This document shows positions 22,295 through 33,772 of a stretch of 64,000 nucleotides of DNA, piece after piece. The notes beneath the pieces are model-generated. The model was not told the origin of the DNA, searched no databases, and was given only the letters and a program-made list of their open reading frames with translations. The position numbers were made by a program, and so were the translations under genes. The DNA is taken from NCBI GenBank assembly GCA_032871835.1, contig CM065296.1:57864186-57928185 (forward strand), read 5' to 3'. How positions within the stretch are numbered: the first letter of the stretch is position 1; each line of letters starts with the position of its first letter. This DNA is from Dipteronia dyeriana (lineage: Eukaryota; Streptophyta; Magnoliopsida; Sapindales; Sapindaceae).

Positions 22295-22511
22295 TCAGGC
22301 TACTGCTTCCTTCTGGTTCCCTCTTCCTGTCTCTCCCTTAGGTAGCTGCTCACCATGGCCAACTTCACCCGCTACCCCCTCCGCTAGGGGATCCTCCATT
22401 ACATGCTGCTCGATAGAGTCATCCTCCAAAACCTCATTAACCACCGCCAAAACCTCGTGAGGGATGGTGGTATCAAGAAGGATTGCCAAAGACTCTATCC
22501 AAAGACTCTTT
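22295..22511 (-). pseudogene. Terminal fragment of antisense ORF in E4
   Basis: The minus strand is open from near the LTR border to a stop at 22295, with HEVLAVVNEVLEDDS and an acidic, glycine-rich tail ending KEAVA. It has no start of its own and is cut off at the LTR. It is opposite to the element, like the antisense gene of E8, and probably its carboxy end. No known domain is visible. Confidence 0.5.
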
Positions 22512-23707
22512 TGTTAATTGTAAAATTTGGCTCAGGGTCAAAGAGAAATTTTCCACTCTCCTTGCCCGAATCAAAACCCATATTCGATATTCATGAGACG
22601 CTGGGCAGACCATAAAACTACCCCATAGAAGCATGAAAGGATCGTTGGGCTTTAGGACCATCAGAGAAGAAGCTAGGCACGACCTGGTCGAGTCCTCATG
22701 AGAACACTGGAATCCGAGCTTCTCTAGGCCACCTATCCAGGAACATCGATTTCTGGGATTGGACTCCAAAACAACCCTGCAAAAGTTAGGAAGGATCGTC
22801 GAGCTCAAGAAACACTCGAGTGAAGCCCCGACAAACAAAGCAAGCTCCCACTTGGTTAAGGCTCCCAGAGGTCGAGCATAACCCATAGCCTCAAAGCTGG
22901 AAACCCAACAACCTCTCAAAGAGCCCACTGTCCCCTCCATGATACAATGAGAAAGAGGACCTCTAAATGAATCAGACCCAAGCTACCTCCCAAGAATGTC
23001 TAGAAGGGGTATCCATCCTAAGCTCCTGAAGACAGAACCAAAGTATAGATTTACCTCATTTTACAAAACAACGAGCGGCTAACGTGATGACCTCCATGAA
23101 GAATCATGCCATGAATACGTACAAAATCATATCTATGTTATAACGAACATTAAATTCTGCATACGTGTAAGACAAAAGTTTATTTCCAAAAAGGAAACAA
23201 ACTTATCTCCACCAACGATAATCTTAAGTCCGTTATTTACTCGAAGTCAACGACTTTCAAAATAGAGGATCCCGCCCGATAAGGAGGGAACAGGTTCGGA
23301 GAATCAAGGCGGGAGATGCACCTATTCAAATTAACTCGGGCATGTATAAATATGCCTAAGTATTCCCAAGAACGAAAGAGGAAAAAAAAAAGGAAAGATG
23401 AGGAAGAAAGAATAGCATCCAGCCCAAATTCTGTGATCAGAACATAGCCATCATGGTATCCACTATTCGACAAGCACAAAATTGCCACATTTCTATGTAC
23501 TAGAGAGATTGTGAGTGTCTATGAGAGATTCTTGTGTATCACAAGTGTTCTATAATAAAGCTCTCATTTGATAGGGTCATTTAAACATCCGTTTTAATCT
23601 AGGCAGGTCAGGTATCAAAGGTACCAACCCCCACCACCACCTCCGTGGTAGTTGTCTCGAGGGTGTTAGTTGGAATTTCTCATCTTTGAGCAAATTTCCT
23701 GTTAGCA
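22512..23707 (+). repeat. E4 3' LTR, about 1.2 kb
   Basis: It runs from TGTTAATTG to GTTAGCA and contains the inverted hairpin block (23625-23675) and a TATA-like box TGTATAAATATGC at 23343-23355. No convincing polypurine tract lies before 22512 (the sequence is AAAGACTCTTT), so the junction may be rearranged. Confidence 0.8.
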
Positions 23708-25200
23708 TCTTTATTGGAGATGCCCACAAATTAACTTCAAATTGAACTGAGTAAGCTCTAATGCCCACAAAATTAACCTTCCGAATACGTCCTGTCTCGG
23801 CAGGAATTTGCAGTATCCGTTACCACCACAATCGAGTGAGCTTGAAAGTAAGGCCACAACTTCCTAGTTGAGGTGACTAGGACGAAAGCGAGCTTCTCTA
23901 GGAGTGTGTAGTTTTTTTTCTAGCTTGGTCAGCGCATGACTCACATAATAATTTGGGTCGATGCACTATTTCTTCACATTCATTGACCAAAGCCCTGCTC
24001 ACTGTTGTTTCAGAGACAACCAGGTAAATCAGGAGCTCCTCACCGGGGATCGGTTTGAATAACAGCGGTGGGTTGGCCAATACTCCTTTAAAGCTCGGAA
24101 AGCCTGCTCACTTTCATGATCCCATTTCATGTTCTTCCTTTGTTTGACAATTCTAAAGAAAGTGAGACATTTATCTGTAGAATGAGAGATGAAACGATTA
24201 AGAGCTGCAATACTCCCTATCAGAACCTGTGTCTGCTTCAGAAAAGTTGGGGAATCCAATCCAGTATGGCTTTGATTTTTTCCGTATAAGCCTCAATACC
24301 TCTCTTGTTGGCCATAAAGCCCAGGAACTTTCCTGCGGTTACCCTGAATGCTGATTTGGAGGGTTCAGGCGCATCTGGTTTTCCTTTAAGATCAGAAAGG
24401 TTCTGCGAAGGTCTTCATGATGCTTTTCTTCAGTTTGTGACTTGGTGATCATGTCATCGATGTATACTTCCATCGACCTTCCAATTTTGATCTTGAAAAA
24501 TCGATTGACCAGCCGCTGGTATGTAGCACATGCATTCTTAAGCCTGAACGACATCATCTTGTAACAGTATAGACATTGCCCGTGATGAATCTAGTCTTAT
24601 CTTGGTCGGTAGGGTGCATCATGATCTGGTTACACCCCAAGTATGCTTCCATAAAGCTCAAGAGCTTATTCACGGCTATGGAGTCAACCGGTTGATCGAT
24701 TTTTAGGGGAGGAAAACTATCCTTCAGACATGCTTAATTGAGATCAGTATAGTCGACACACATTCGCCATTTACCATTCACCTTAGTGACCATTACCCTT
24801 TTGGAAAGCCAATCAGGATATCGGGCTTCCCTAGTGAAATTGGCCATGATCAACTTTGCAACCTTCTCCTGGATTGTAGCGTTCCTTTATGCATTTAAGT
24901 GACACCTCTTTTGTTTGGCAAGTTTTATGGTGGGATCGATCACTAACCTCTGGGATGTCAAAGACAAAGGGATACCTGGCATCTCATCATGGCTCCATGT
25001 AAAAATGTTGTTGAACTCCTGGAGCAACTTGATCAACCCTTCTTTTAACCCAGCTTCGAGTGCAACCCAACCTTTACCACTTTGGTCAGGTCAACTTCTT
25101 CGATCGGAACTTCTTCCAACTTATCAACAGGTTGTCCATTGGCCCATACTCTCCCCTGTTCTTCTTCTTCTGTGATCTGGGAATCACTTTTTGGATGATC
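23708..25200 (-). pseudogene. E5 reverse transcriptase and RNase H
   Basis: Catalytic YIDD is at 24453-24464, followed by MITKSQ. LKNACATYQRLVNRFF precedes it. On the RNase H side are IGSIAALNRFISHSTDKCL (near 24190), EQAFRALKEYW (near 24090) and LVTSTRKLWPYF (near 23850). The frame then fades into VQFEVNLW and ends at the E4 LTR. Four or more frame breaks separate the pieces. Up to the break, the order is that of an ordinary Gypsy pol. Confidence 0.85.
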
Positions 25201-25935
25201 AGTAGGCTATGAATCCTCTTGGTTCATCTCTACTACTTCCTAATTTTGGATCGTTGACAATTGTGAGAATGGTCTTGCCAATACTATCCCCGTATAACAT
25301 TATGTAGCAGTTCACTGGTCACCATGTACCTTGCCAACTTGGTTTCCAATTGGAAACTTCAAGGTGTTATTGTAGACTGACAAGACTCTCTTAATGGCTG
25401 ATAGGAATGGTCATCCTAGTATTGCATTATAGGTCGCTGGAAGGTCAACTACAACAAAGTTTGTTATTATATTTTGTTGGAGGGGTACGGTTCCTACGAT
25501 CATGGGGAGTATCTTTGATCCCATTAGCACGATAGAATTGCCCGTGAAACCATACAAAGGAGTTATGCAGCTATTATAGCACCAATGCTTCAGGTTAAGT
25601 TTTCTAAAGTATCTTTGAAAAGGACATCCACACTATTGCTGGAATTGATAAGCACACGATGGACCTCATATTTAGCGATATATAATGTGACCACTAATGA
25701 ATCGTCGTAGGGCTGAACAATGATGTAGGCGTCCACCTTAGAAAAGATAATCTGAACCGATTGAGAAGTGCCTGCAATACTCGGTTCCAGCTTGAAAATG
25801 CTTCAACCTTTCTCCACGTAGGGAATCTTTCTCGTGTGGTTCTTCTGGGCGTTGTTGGAGGATCCAGCCAATGTAGAGCCTCCATTGATAGTATGGATGA
25901 CTTGGATTTGCTTCATCAAATCCTTATGTTTACCT
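25201..25935 (-). pseudogene. E5 protease, catalytic triad lost
   Basis: The site that is DTG in E3 and E7 reads asparagine-serine-serine here (25638-25646, in the context VLINSSNSVDVLF). The catalytic aspartate and glycine are therefore gone. The surrounding motif and the downstream conserved ILG(R)PFL-like part (about 25380-25430) identify the protease. Stops occur as well. Confidence 0.8.
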
Positions 25936-25939
25936 CTTC

Positions 25940-27382
25940 GCTTCTCCTCACTTTCCTAGATCTCTACTTGCACTTCCTTTCTTGTTTGGATGCTGTCACT
26001 GACTTGTTGTAGAAACTCTACCAAGCATCCTCCCCTTACCAAAGCCTCTATCTGGTTACACAGGCTGTAACACTCTGATTTGTTATGCTCAATGTCTTCA
26101 TGGAAGACACAGTACTTATACCGGTTCCAAGCATCGATTGGCACTTTCGTTAGTACCGGTTTCCTTAATAACCCTTTATCTCGGAAGGTGAGGTAGATCA
26201 TTTCCTGGGATGCATTTAGTGGGGTATAATGGTCGAACCTTCTCTCTTCTTGGGTTATGGGGGTTACCCCTTTGGAAGAGAGGAAGCCTGAGGAGGAGTT
26301 TTCCTTACTGGAAACCGATCCTGTTGAGGTTGAAATAGGGGAGGATGGTATGTCGACTTATTTGGGGGTTTGTTCTCAATTCTCTGAACAGGTGCTGGCC
26401 TAGACGCCTCCTTCTTTTATTGCTTTTCCGCTCTCATGTTGTCATTCTCCAGCTTGACTTTTAGCTGTTCCTCAATCTCTGTCTGATCCAAAGCAAGATC
26501 GTATGCTTCTTGGTAGGTTTCTAGAGCATGCTTGGCGAATGATCGGAATAGCTTTCCTACCCACAGATTTCTATGAAAGTTGGCTAAGGTCTCCTTCTTT
26601 GTGAAGACTCCCATTTAAATAATCTCCTTATGGAACTGCTGCACATAAGCCCGGAGGGTTTCTCCTCTTTCCTGAATCAAGTATTGTAGATGGATGGGAT
26701 CCTTTGATCTGGGTTTGTCACCTTGGAATTGTGAATAGAAATCCGTTGATAGCATCGTGAAGGAGTACACACTTCCAGCGGATGACTTTCTGAACCAGGT
26801 CTTGGCATAGTCTATCTTGGCACTTGGTGGCCCTTGTTGTGTTCTAGACCTTCATCTGTTTGATGAAGCTCTCTAAGTGGCTCAAAGGGTCCTCTGTGCC
26901 AGAGAAAGTGTCTAATGGCATCTTAAACTTTGATGGGAGCTCTGCCTCCCTAATCTTTCTGGTAAAATGAGTGTTCATCTCACTTAAGGGGTCCTTCTTG
27001 ACTTCCTTACTTTTCCTTCTTTTTAACTGTTGGATCTCCTTCTGTAATTTAGCCAGATGATCCCTCAAGTGGTTATTTTCATACTCCTTAGAGTCAACCT
27101 TGAAGCTCTCATTGTCAAATCCTCCCGATGAGCTGGACACTTCCAGTTGATTGTCTTCAGGGGCGGGTTCTAATTGCACAATTTATCGGATGCCACCAGC
27201 TTTAGTTCAAGGTTCCCTTCTGGAAGTCGCAGGTCGTTGGGGCTACAAGGTGCCCTTGGTGAAGCATCGACTGCTAAACTAACCTGCCTTGATTGATAGA
27301 AGGTCGGCCTGTCTGGGACTGAGAGCATGGGCCCTAGCCTGTCTCAGATAGAAGTTGTGGGTCCTGTCTTATTGCTGGCAGG
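25940..27382 (-). pseudogene. E5 gag
   Basis: An acidic start and a coiled-coil-like LRDHLAKLQKEIQQLKRRK occur at about 27040-27090, then KMPLDTFSGTEDPLSHLESF near 26860-26930. MGVFTKKETLANFHRNLWVG (26560-26614) and ALETYQEAYDLALDQTEIEEQ follow, and the zinc-finger-like YKYCVFHEDIEHNKSECYSL near 26060-26120. It has CX2HX4HX4C spacing. Frame breaks lie near 26620-26840 and 26220-26410. The N-terminal part lies on the other side of E6. Confidence 0.85.
27378..27382. repeat. Target-site duplication of E6, left copy
   Basis: GCAGG here and at 36874-36878, directly outside the LTR ends of E6. Confidence 0.85.
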
Positions 27383-27546
27383 TGTTAGGTTTTATTTTGT
27401 GTTGGCATTAATTCCATTTCAAAATGATGTTTACTTGTAATGATTTAGTTGTTTAGATTCATGATGATTCAAGCTTCAAGGAAGAAGAATACAGGGACAC
27501 ATATGGTTCTACAAAGGTATACTAAGACCTTATCTTTCTCTTACAA

Positions 27547-27722
27547 GGCTTAGGCACACACACACATATCGTGTACATTTGTGTCCCTGCATCGTTGTGC
27601 ACCTTTATAGGCACACAAACACATATCATACATTTGTGTCCCTGCATCGTTGTGCACCATTATAGGCACACACATACAATTCATTCATATGTGTCCCTGT
27701 ATCGTTGTGCACCATGTATAAC
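27547..27722 (+). repeat. Three about 56 bp tandem units in E6 LTR
   Basis: AGGCACACA with GTGTCCCTG.ATCGTTGTGC recurs three times. They are present only in the 5' LTR. Confidence 0.8.
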
Positions 27723-28308
27723 ACATTCACACACTTAAAGATGAATGCTTATGCATTGGTTTGGAAATAACATGTTTTGGAATATGCATGATTGGAAACT
27801 ATCTCTATGTAGTTTGCATTCTAGTGTAAATTGTGTTTGTGTGTATATGTTTGTATAACATGGATATTGAACTTGTATTTAGTCTTAAATCATTCTTGAT
27901 TGAGTTCCGGTCATTTCGGTTACTCATACTATTGATTTCAAGTTCTAAGTCAAAAGATACTACACTTTCAAGTCATGTTTCATACATTGTCTTCGTCATC
28001 GTATATCGAGTCGCATTATTATTTTCTGGGTTAAGTATCTTGTATGTCTATGTCCGTGTGAGAGTTACGGTTTGTAATTTACAAACAAATTTGAATTCTG
28101 GATTTGGAGGCCAGAGAACGGTCGAAGAACGCGAAGGAAGGTCGAAGGAGAAAGAAGCAAGCAAACACTTCTTTCCCGAGATGGCGCGTGGCCATCTTGG
28201 GGCAGAAGGCTTGCTGCCCCGAGATGCCCACGTGCCATCTCAGGCAGCAAGCTTGCTTGGTTTCTCTTTGCCCCTCTTGGTCATTTCACTTGTCCAAGTT
28301 TCCTACTC

Positions 28309-28318
28309 TTTTATAAAC
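28309..28318 (+). promoter_or_regulatory. TATA box of E6 LTR
   Basis: TTTTATAAAC lies about 340 bases after the CATACATTGTCTTCG tract. The same box is in the 3' LTR near 35380. Confidence 0.6.
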
Positions 28319-29269
28319 TCTTTTCCTCTCACATTTCATTCTAAGAAGAAATTCAAATCAAGTGTGCAAAATTTTCTCTCTAAATTTTCTCTCTAAATTT
28401 TCTCAACTTCCAAACACCATAAATTCTTTATTTGAACTCCGATTTGAGTTATTCAAAATTGAGAGTGTTCATCTATTCATCCTCCATCTTTTCTCTGAAG
28501 GTTTGAGTTTATTTTACTGCTGTTTTGGTGTCTAATCATACAAAAACAGGACTGCACCTAGATCAACTAAGGTATTGATTTTCTCTCTAAGTTTTCTTTT
28601 AAAACTTGGTCAATTGCCTTGGGTTTTCTTCTTCTACATATATTTGTATATTGTGAGTGTTTTGATTTGTGTTTTGAACACTTTCAAAGCTAGATTGAAT
28701 TTCAATTGAAAACATACATGTTGAGTTAGGTTTTGATTTTGCCTATGTTTTCACATGTTTGTGATAGTTTTGTGCTAGCTTTGATTCTAGGACTATTTTA
28801 TAATCTTTGATTGATTGATTTTGTGCAAAAACGTTCCTCACATGTATTAGGCTCTCTTGGCCGAAATTCTCACATAATACATGTGCTTATGTTCTTTTGA
28901 GCTATTCATGTGATTTGTTGAATCTATGATTAGGAATATGCTCTAGAACTTATGCTTAGATCTATTTGACTTTGTCATATGATTTTAGCATGTTTTAGGT
29001 TTTTGTGATTTAAAATTGATCTTGTGATTTGTTGATCATATATTGTGATTCAAGTTTAGATATATGCATGAATCTAGTTTGTGATTAATGTTGATCATAT
29101 CTTACATAATCTAGATTGACTACTCTTGCATGATAAACTAGACTATATGAGATTTGTGCATTCATGCTCATGTCTAGTGTTTTCCATATGATGTGTTGAT
29201 CATAGCATTCTATGTTGCGTGCTTGTTTGTGTTTTGCATTCATGATCACCTAGAGGCCTTGTGAGAAGG

Positions 29270-29525
29270 AAGTGTTGACAATAGGTGTGAGACCTATGGT
29301 GTTGAGCAAGAAGTCTTGGCAAGAGGTGTGAAGCCTTCAATAGTCGAGCAAAAAGTCTTGTTTAGAGTTGGGAGAACTCGGATAGGTGAGCAAGGAAGTC
29401 TTGACTAGAATCGGGAAGACTCGGATAGTTGGCAAGAAGTCTTGCCTTGGGTTGTGAATATCCGGATAAGGTGAGCAAGGAAGTCTTGACAAGAGGTGTG
29501 AAGCCTCGGATTGTTGAGCACAGGG
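29270..29525 (+). repeat. About 50 bp degenerate tandem repeat in E6 LTR
   Basis: GAGCAAG(A)AAGTCTTG with AGGTGTGAAGCC or GGGAAGACTCGGATAG recurs about five times. The 3' LTR has the same block at 36125-36420 with a different number of units. Confidence 0.75.
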
Positions 29526-29974
29526 CGGCAACTTCTAGAGTAGGATAAAAGGGTAGTTTTTAGGTGAAGAGGTCACTTGAGAGATTGTACTTGTCTTATC
29601 TACTAGTGGATTTTGTTTTCCGGTGGCTGCTAGCCCGTGGATGTTCCTCTTCGGAGGTTTACCACGTTATATCTTGTGTCAACTTTTATCTATCCCTATC
29701 TCTCTAATATTTGCATTGTGGATAGAACTTTCTTTGTTTGTTGACTTCCTCTTTATAATATTGATTGTGTATATGTTACAATTACTTGTTTGTATCACAC
29801 TTTACTTGTGTTTATATATTGATTAATTGTCTTTAATTAATATATATATTGTGATACAAGCAATCTAGAGGGACAAACTTTTGTTTGTTTCTAAGGGAGT
29901 CGAAAAAGGTGTCTAACCTATTCACTCCCCCTCTAGGTTAGCCTTGAGCATTTAACCGTGATTGTATTTTCAAT

Positions 29975-29986
29975 TGGTATCAGAGC
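29975..29986 (+). other. E6 primer-binding site
   Basis: TGGTATCAGAGC, the standard complement of the initiator-methionine tRNA 3' end used by Copia elements, lies two bases after the LTR. Confidence 0.9.
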
Positions 29987-30056
29987 AGGACACTAGATTG
30001 CCCTTAGTGTGAGTCTGGGGTGATACTTTCATGATTTTTGCAAGGCGTTTGAAGTT

Positions 30057-32092
30057 ATGGGTTTACAAGATGATGTAATGGCGGAAAGAGCCTCAAATAC
30101 TAGGCCACCTTTACTTCGTGGCACTAACTATGGGTATTGTAAGTTAAGGATGAAATCCTACATCCTCTCTTGATGAAAGGGCTTGGATGGTAGTGGAAGA
30201 AGGTTATAGTCCTCCTACCAAAGTTTTAGAGGATGGAAACATAATACTCAAGCCAAAGAGTGAATGGACAACGAATGAGTTTGAGGTTGCAAAATGGCAC
30301 CATCGTGCTATGAATGCCATCTTTGGAGGAGTTGATGGGCATCAATTCTCCTACATTCAAAATCTTGAATCCGCAAAGGAAGCTTGGGATACTCTCCAAG
30401 TTACTAATGAAGGAACCTTAGTGGTGAAGAAATCGAGGCTTTAAATGTTGGCATCACAATTTGAAGGTTTAAGTATGGGTGAGGAAGAAAAGTTTGAAGA
30501 CTTCCAATTCCAGCTTTTTAACGTAGCTAACCAATGTCAAGCACTTGGAGTACCTATGTCAAAAGAGCGTTTAAATTGGTAATATCCTTAGGTCTCTTCC
30601 TAAGAGATTCACATCAAAGGTGACAGCCATTGAGGAAAGCAAGAATGTGGATAGTATGAACATCGATGAGTTGCTTAGGTCTCTCCAAACTTATGAGATG
30701 TGCTTAAAGCCAAAGATCAATAGTAAGGGAATTGCTCTCAATGCTATTGAAGAGGAGAGTGATGATGAACGTGAAGAAATGGCACTCTTGGTTAGAAGGT
30801 TCAAGAAGTTTCCAAAGAAGAATGCCAAACCTAAAGGCAAGTCTTCTAAGGAAAAAGGAGTCAAGAGAACATCATCTCCAAGGATTGTGAAGAATAGTCA
30901 AGCCATGAACAAAAAGGAGGTTCAATCCTATAATTGTCAAGGTTTTGGTCACTTTGCTAGTGAGTGTACCAATAAGCCATCTAAGAAAGACAAGAAAGGC
31001 AAAGTGTTGGCGGCTAATTAGAGTGATGATAATTTTAGTGACAATGAGAGCCCTAGTAATGAGTCTTCAAGTGATGAAGTGTTGGTGAGCAACTTTGTAG
31101 CTCTAACGGCTTCTCATTCTTCACTAGATGTTGGTAGTACAATATCTTTGAACAAGAACCTTGATGCAAATCATGATGGAAGCTCTAGTTCCATTCTTAC
31201 TAATCTTGAGTTGTTGAAAAAGATAGAAAAGCTTGAAGAAGCTAGAGACAATACTCAAAGAGAAGTAGTTGAGAAGGATGATTTGATCAAGAAGCAACTA
31301 GATGAGTTTATGGTTGTTACTCATAGACTTCTTAGTGAAAAAAGTGATATTGTGAAGAAGTTTAAAGAACTTGAAAAGATAAACCTTGAGAAGGATATTG
31401 TGATATCTTTTTTGAGGAAGAGAGAACAAGAATTAATGGAAGAGATAGACACGGCTAAGGAGGCTATCAAGGATTTAGTGAATGATTCGGTTAGTGTGTC
31501 TAGTGTTAGGAATCTTGTTAAATCTCATAGTGGTGAAGAGGAGCTCTTGGAAGCACCACTTTCTACACACTTTGATGAAGTCGTGATTGATAAGTAACCA
31601 CACAAGAAGAGAATATCAAAAGCCAAGAAGAAGTTGGCAAACAAGGTATCTTTGCAAACTCCTAGTGAAGCTAGTTCAACTCCAAAAGGTACAATCTCAT
31701 CTTTTATTCCAATTTGCCATTATTGCAACACAATAGGTCACATTAAGCCTAAGTGTTATAAATATATTGAAAAATGCAAATTAGGAAATGAATCTAGGGA
31801 TAAGGAGATTAAACTTCAACTTGAACATGCTAAGGCCTTGAAAATTGAGAAACATGATAATTTTGCTAAGCATGAGAAAAAGTTGTGGAGTAGAAAGAAT
31901 TCTAATCTTGTTCAACTTGAAAAAGCTTGTGTTCAAAATGTTAAGGAAGAGTGTGTTAATGATATTCTCGTTAATCAAGTCATTGAAGGACTTTACTCTA
32001 GATTTAACATTGTTGTCAAGGATGATATTGGAAATGTTTGTGTAGGTACACCCAAGAACAAGTGGTTCAAGGGTGAATGCTCTTATCACTAA
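30057..32092 (+). pseudogene. E6 gag with two zinc knuckles, decayed
   Basis: The first ATG after the PBS starts MGLQDDVMAERAS and the gag (UBN2-type) fold with WTTNEFEVAKWHHRAMNAI (near 30270). A CCHC zinc knuckle YNCQGFGHFASEC lies near 30930-30970, then a long E/K-rich coiled coil (31200-31470) and a second knuckle CHYCNTIGHIKPKC near 31717-31755. Two knuckles around a coiled coil are typical of SIRE gag. There are shifts near 30170 and 30570, a stop at 30442 (Q codon to TAA) and in-frame stops at 31019 and 31595. From 30620 on the frame is otherwise open to 32092. After a GTPKNKWFKG tract the pol part is missing. Confidence 0.88.
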
Positions 32093-33772
32093 AAAAAGAA
32101 GCACATGTGAGATAGCTTTGAGGCTATATATCAATTATGTTGAGAATTCTTTCTTGCTAGCTTTGAATACTCCATGTATTGATATGAACTTGGTTATCTC
32201 ACATCATGATTGTTATGATAGTCAAAAATTGTTAATTAACTTTGTAGAAGTTCTTTTGTTATATGTGTTGATTGAGTTGAGATATTAAGCTTTTTATACT
32301 CTTGTTGTGAAACATCGTCAACTTGGTATCATGAGGACTTTCAAGGCAAGAGTGCTCATAAAAAGGGCGGAAGTATGATATTTGGTGAATATAATGTGCA
32401 AAAAGGTATCTCTATACTCTATTGCATGTTCTCTTAGATATTCATCTTTTGACTAAATTTTTGACATACATCTCATAGCATATCATATTAGAGAATTTTA
32501 TATAGCATACATATGGTTCTCATTGACATTTGCTATTTTAGGATCTAATAGTGATATTGTTCACATTGATCTTAACTTTGATGATTGTTTGTGTATAGTA
32601 TATTGAGTGGCATTACTTTTGAAAATATGAGCTTAATATTCTTTGAAAGTTACTCATTAGAGAAGTAATGATCTTGAATAAGTCTCTACTTATTGCTCTT
32701 AGATCATGTGCTTATGAGCCATAAAATCTTGGTTTTCTAAAATTTGCACCTTGCTACTCTTATATGTTTTGCTAGTAGGTTGAGTTTACTAATATGTTAA
32801 CATTGGATACACCTTGAAGTTTTTGTGCTTAAGTACATTTAAAATGACCTTTGGTTAGTATCCATTTTGCTTCGGCAATTACATAGAACTCAACGAGCAC
32901 CTTCATGAAAAGGGCTGCACACCTTGGTTGTGAAAGCTACCCAATGTTGGAAAGAGCTACACCATTGCGATGAGTGAAAGCCGTCATGAAGTGAATTTTT
33001 GTTTATGTAAACAAAATGAAAATAATAAAAGAAGTGTTGAAATGAAATCATAAAAAAAATCTTTGATTCAAAGCCTAAAAAGAAAAGGAGGAAGGCTTAA
33101 AAAGAAGTTTAGTTGAAAATCAAATGAACTCGGTTTGAAAAACAAAAATGGAATGATGAGCCACATGCACACACATGCTCATATATTGAAATCTATTCTC
33201 TTAATAGCAAAAATTCTGGATGATAATCGGTTTGACTTTTTATGGAAAAAACTTAAGATGAATAGTTGTTGGAAATTGTTAGCATGTTGATTATCAAACC
33301 ACTTCTTGATATATATTTGAAGCATATCTCTCAGACACACTTTTTTTATGAGTATGATTATATCTTTGCAATTGTTGAAGAATTATGAGAGAACTTGAAA
33401 AATATTTGTGTATCTCTCTTAGCATATGAAGCTTATTTTGTTGATAGTTCTTCAAATTGCTTGAATGTGTGATTGTGTGAACTTCCTTGTGAACCTTATG
33501 CTATCATGAATCTTAGTTATAACATTTATCAATGGGGGAGCATTGCATACTAGACATTGTTCTCTTTTATGATATGTTCACATGCTTCATTTTGTTACAT
33601 GTTGGCATATTTTGACTTAATGATACTTGTAAGATATTACTCACTATCTTTGTCTTGCATGATGATTCATTCTTAAGTCATATGTCATTGTTTTATATAT
33701 TTGTGACTAGTAAGCTTGTTTTGTCTTTCACTCACTTTTGTATGTTTATAACATCTTATTTCACAAGAACAA
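32093..33772 (+). other. E6 spacer in place of pol
   Basis: This 1.7 kb AT-rich stretch has no recognisable protein motif and no long frame. Near 33533 there is a GGGGGAGCA motif of the kind found in the downstream regions of SIRE elements. Protease, integrase and RT would lie here in a complete element. Confidence 0.6.

Larger units (their letters stand above)
18735..23707 (+). mobile_element. E4: Gypsy element (Tat-like), RT deleted, 3' LTR present
   Basis: The plus strand holds the protease-RT linker fused straight to RNase H, then the integrase, the 99 bp array (inverted relative to E1 and E3, as expected for the opposite strand), an antisense gene end and an LTR. Gag, protease and the 5' LTR are missing. 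It lies head to head with E3 and abuts the pol of E5 at 23707/23708. Confidence 0.85.
27383..29972 (+). repeat. E6 5' LTR, about 2.59 kb
   Basis: It starts TGTTAGGTTT and ends TGTATTTTCA before the primer-binding site. It contains three diverged about 56 bp repeats at 27547-27722 (AGGCACACA...GCATCGTTGTGCACC), a GC-rich inverted-repeat region at 28180-28250, a TATA box TTTTATAAAC at 28309-28318 and an about 50 bp repeat block at 29270-29525 (GAGCAAGGAAGTCTTGAC). The first 580 bp and a further about 150 bp (28535-28720) are missing from the 3' copy. Confidence 0.88.

Noticed and set aside
22473..22940. 155-codon open frame on the minus strand across the E4 LTR border.
   Set aside because: It spans LTR and internal sequence in a frame different from the antisense gene fragment; no domain is visible, so it is probably chance.
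27833..28396. 187-codon open frame in the E6 LTR (and its counterpart at 35068-35508).
   Set aside because: It lies in the LTR transcription-start region, with low-complexity translation and a TATA box inside. It is open in both LTR copies only because they are copies.
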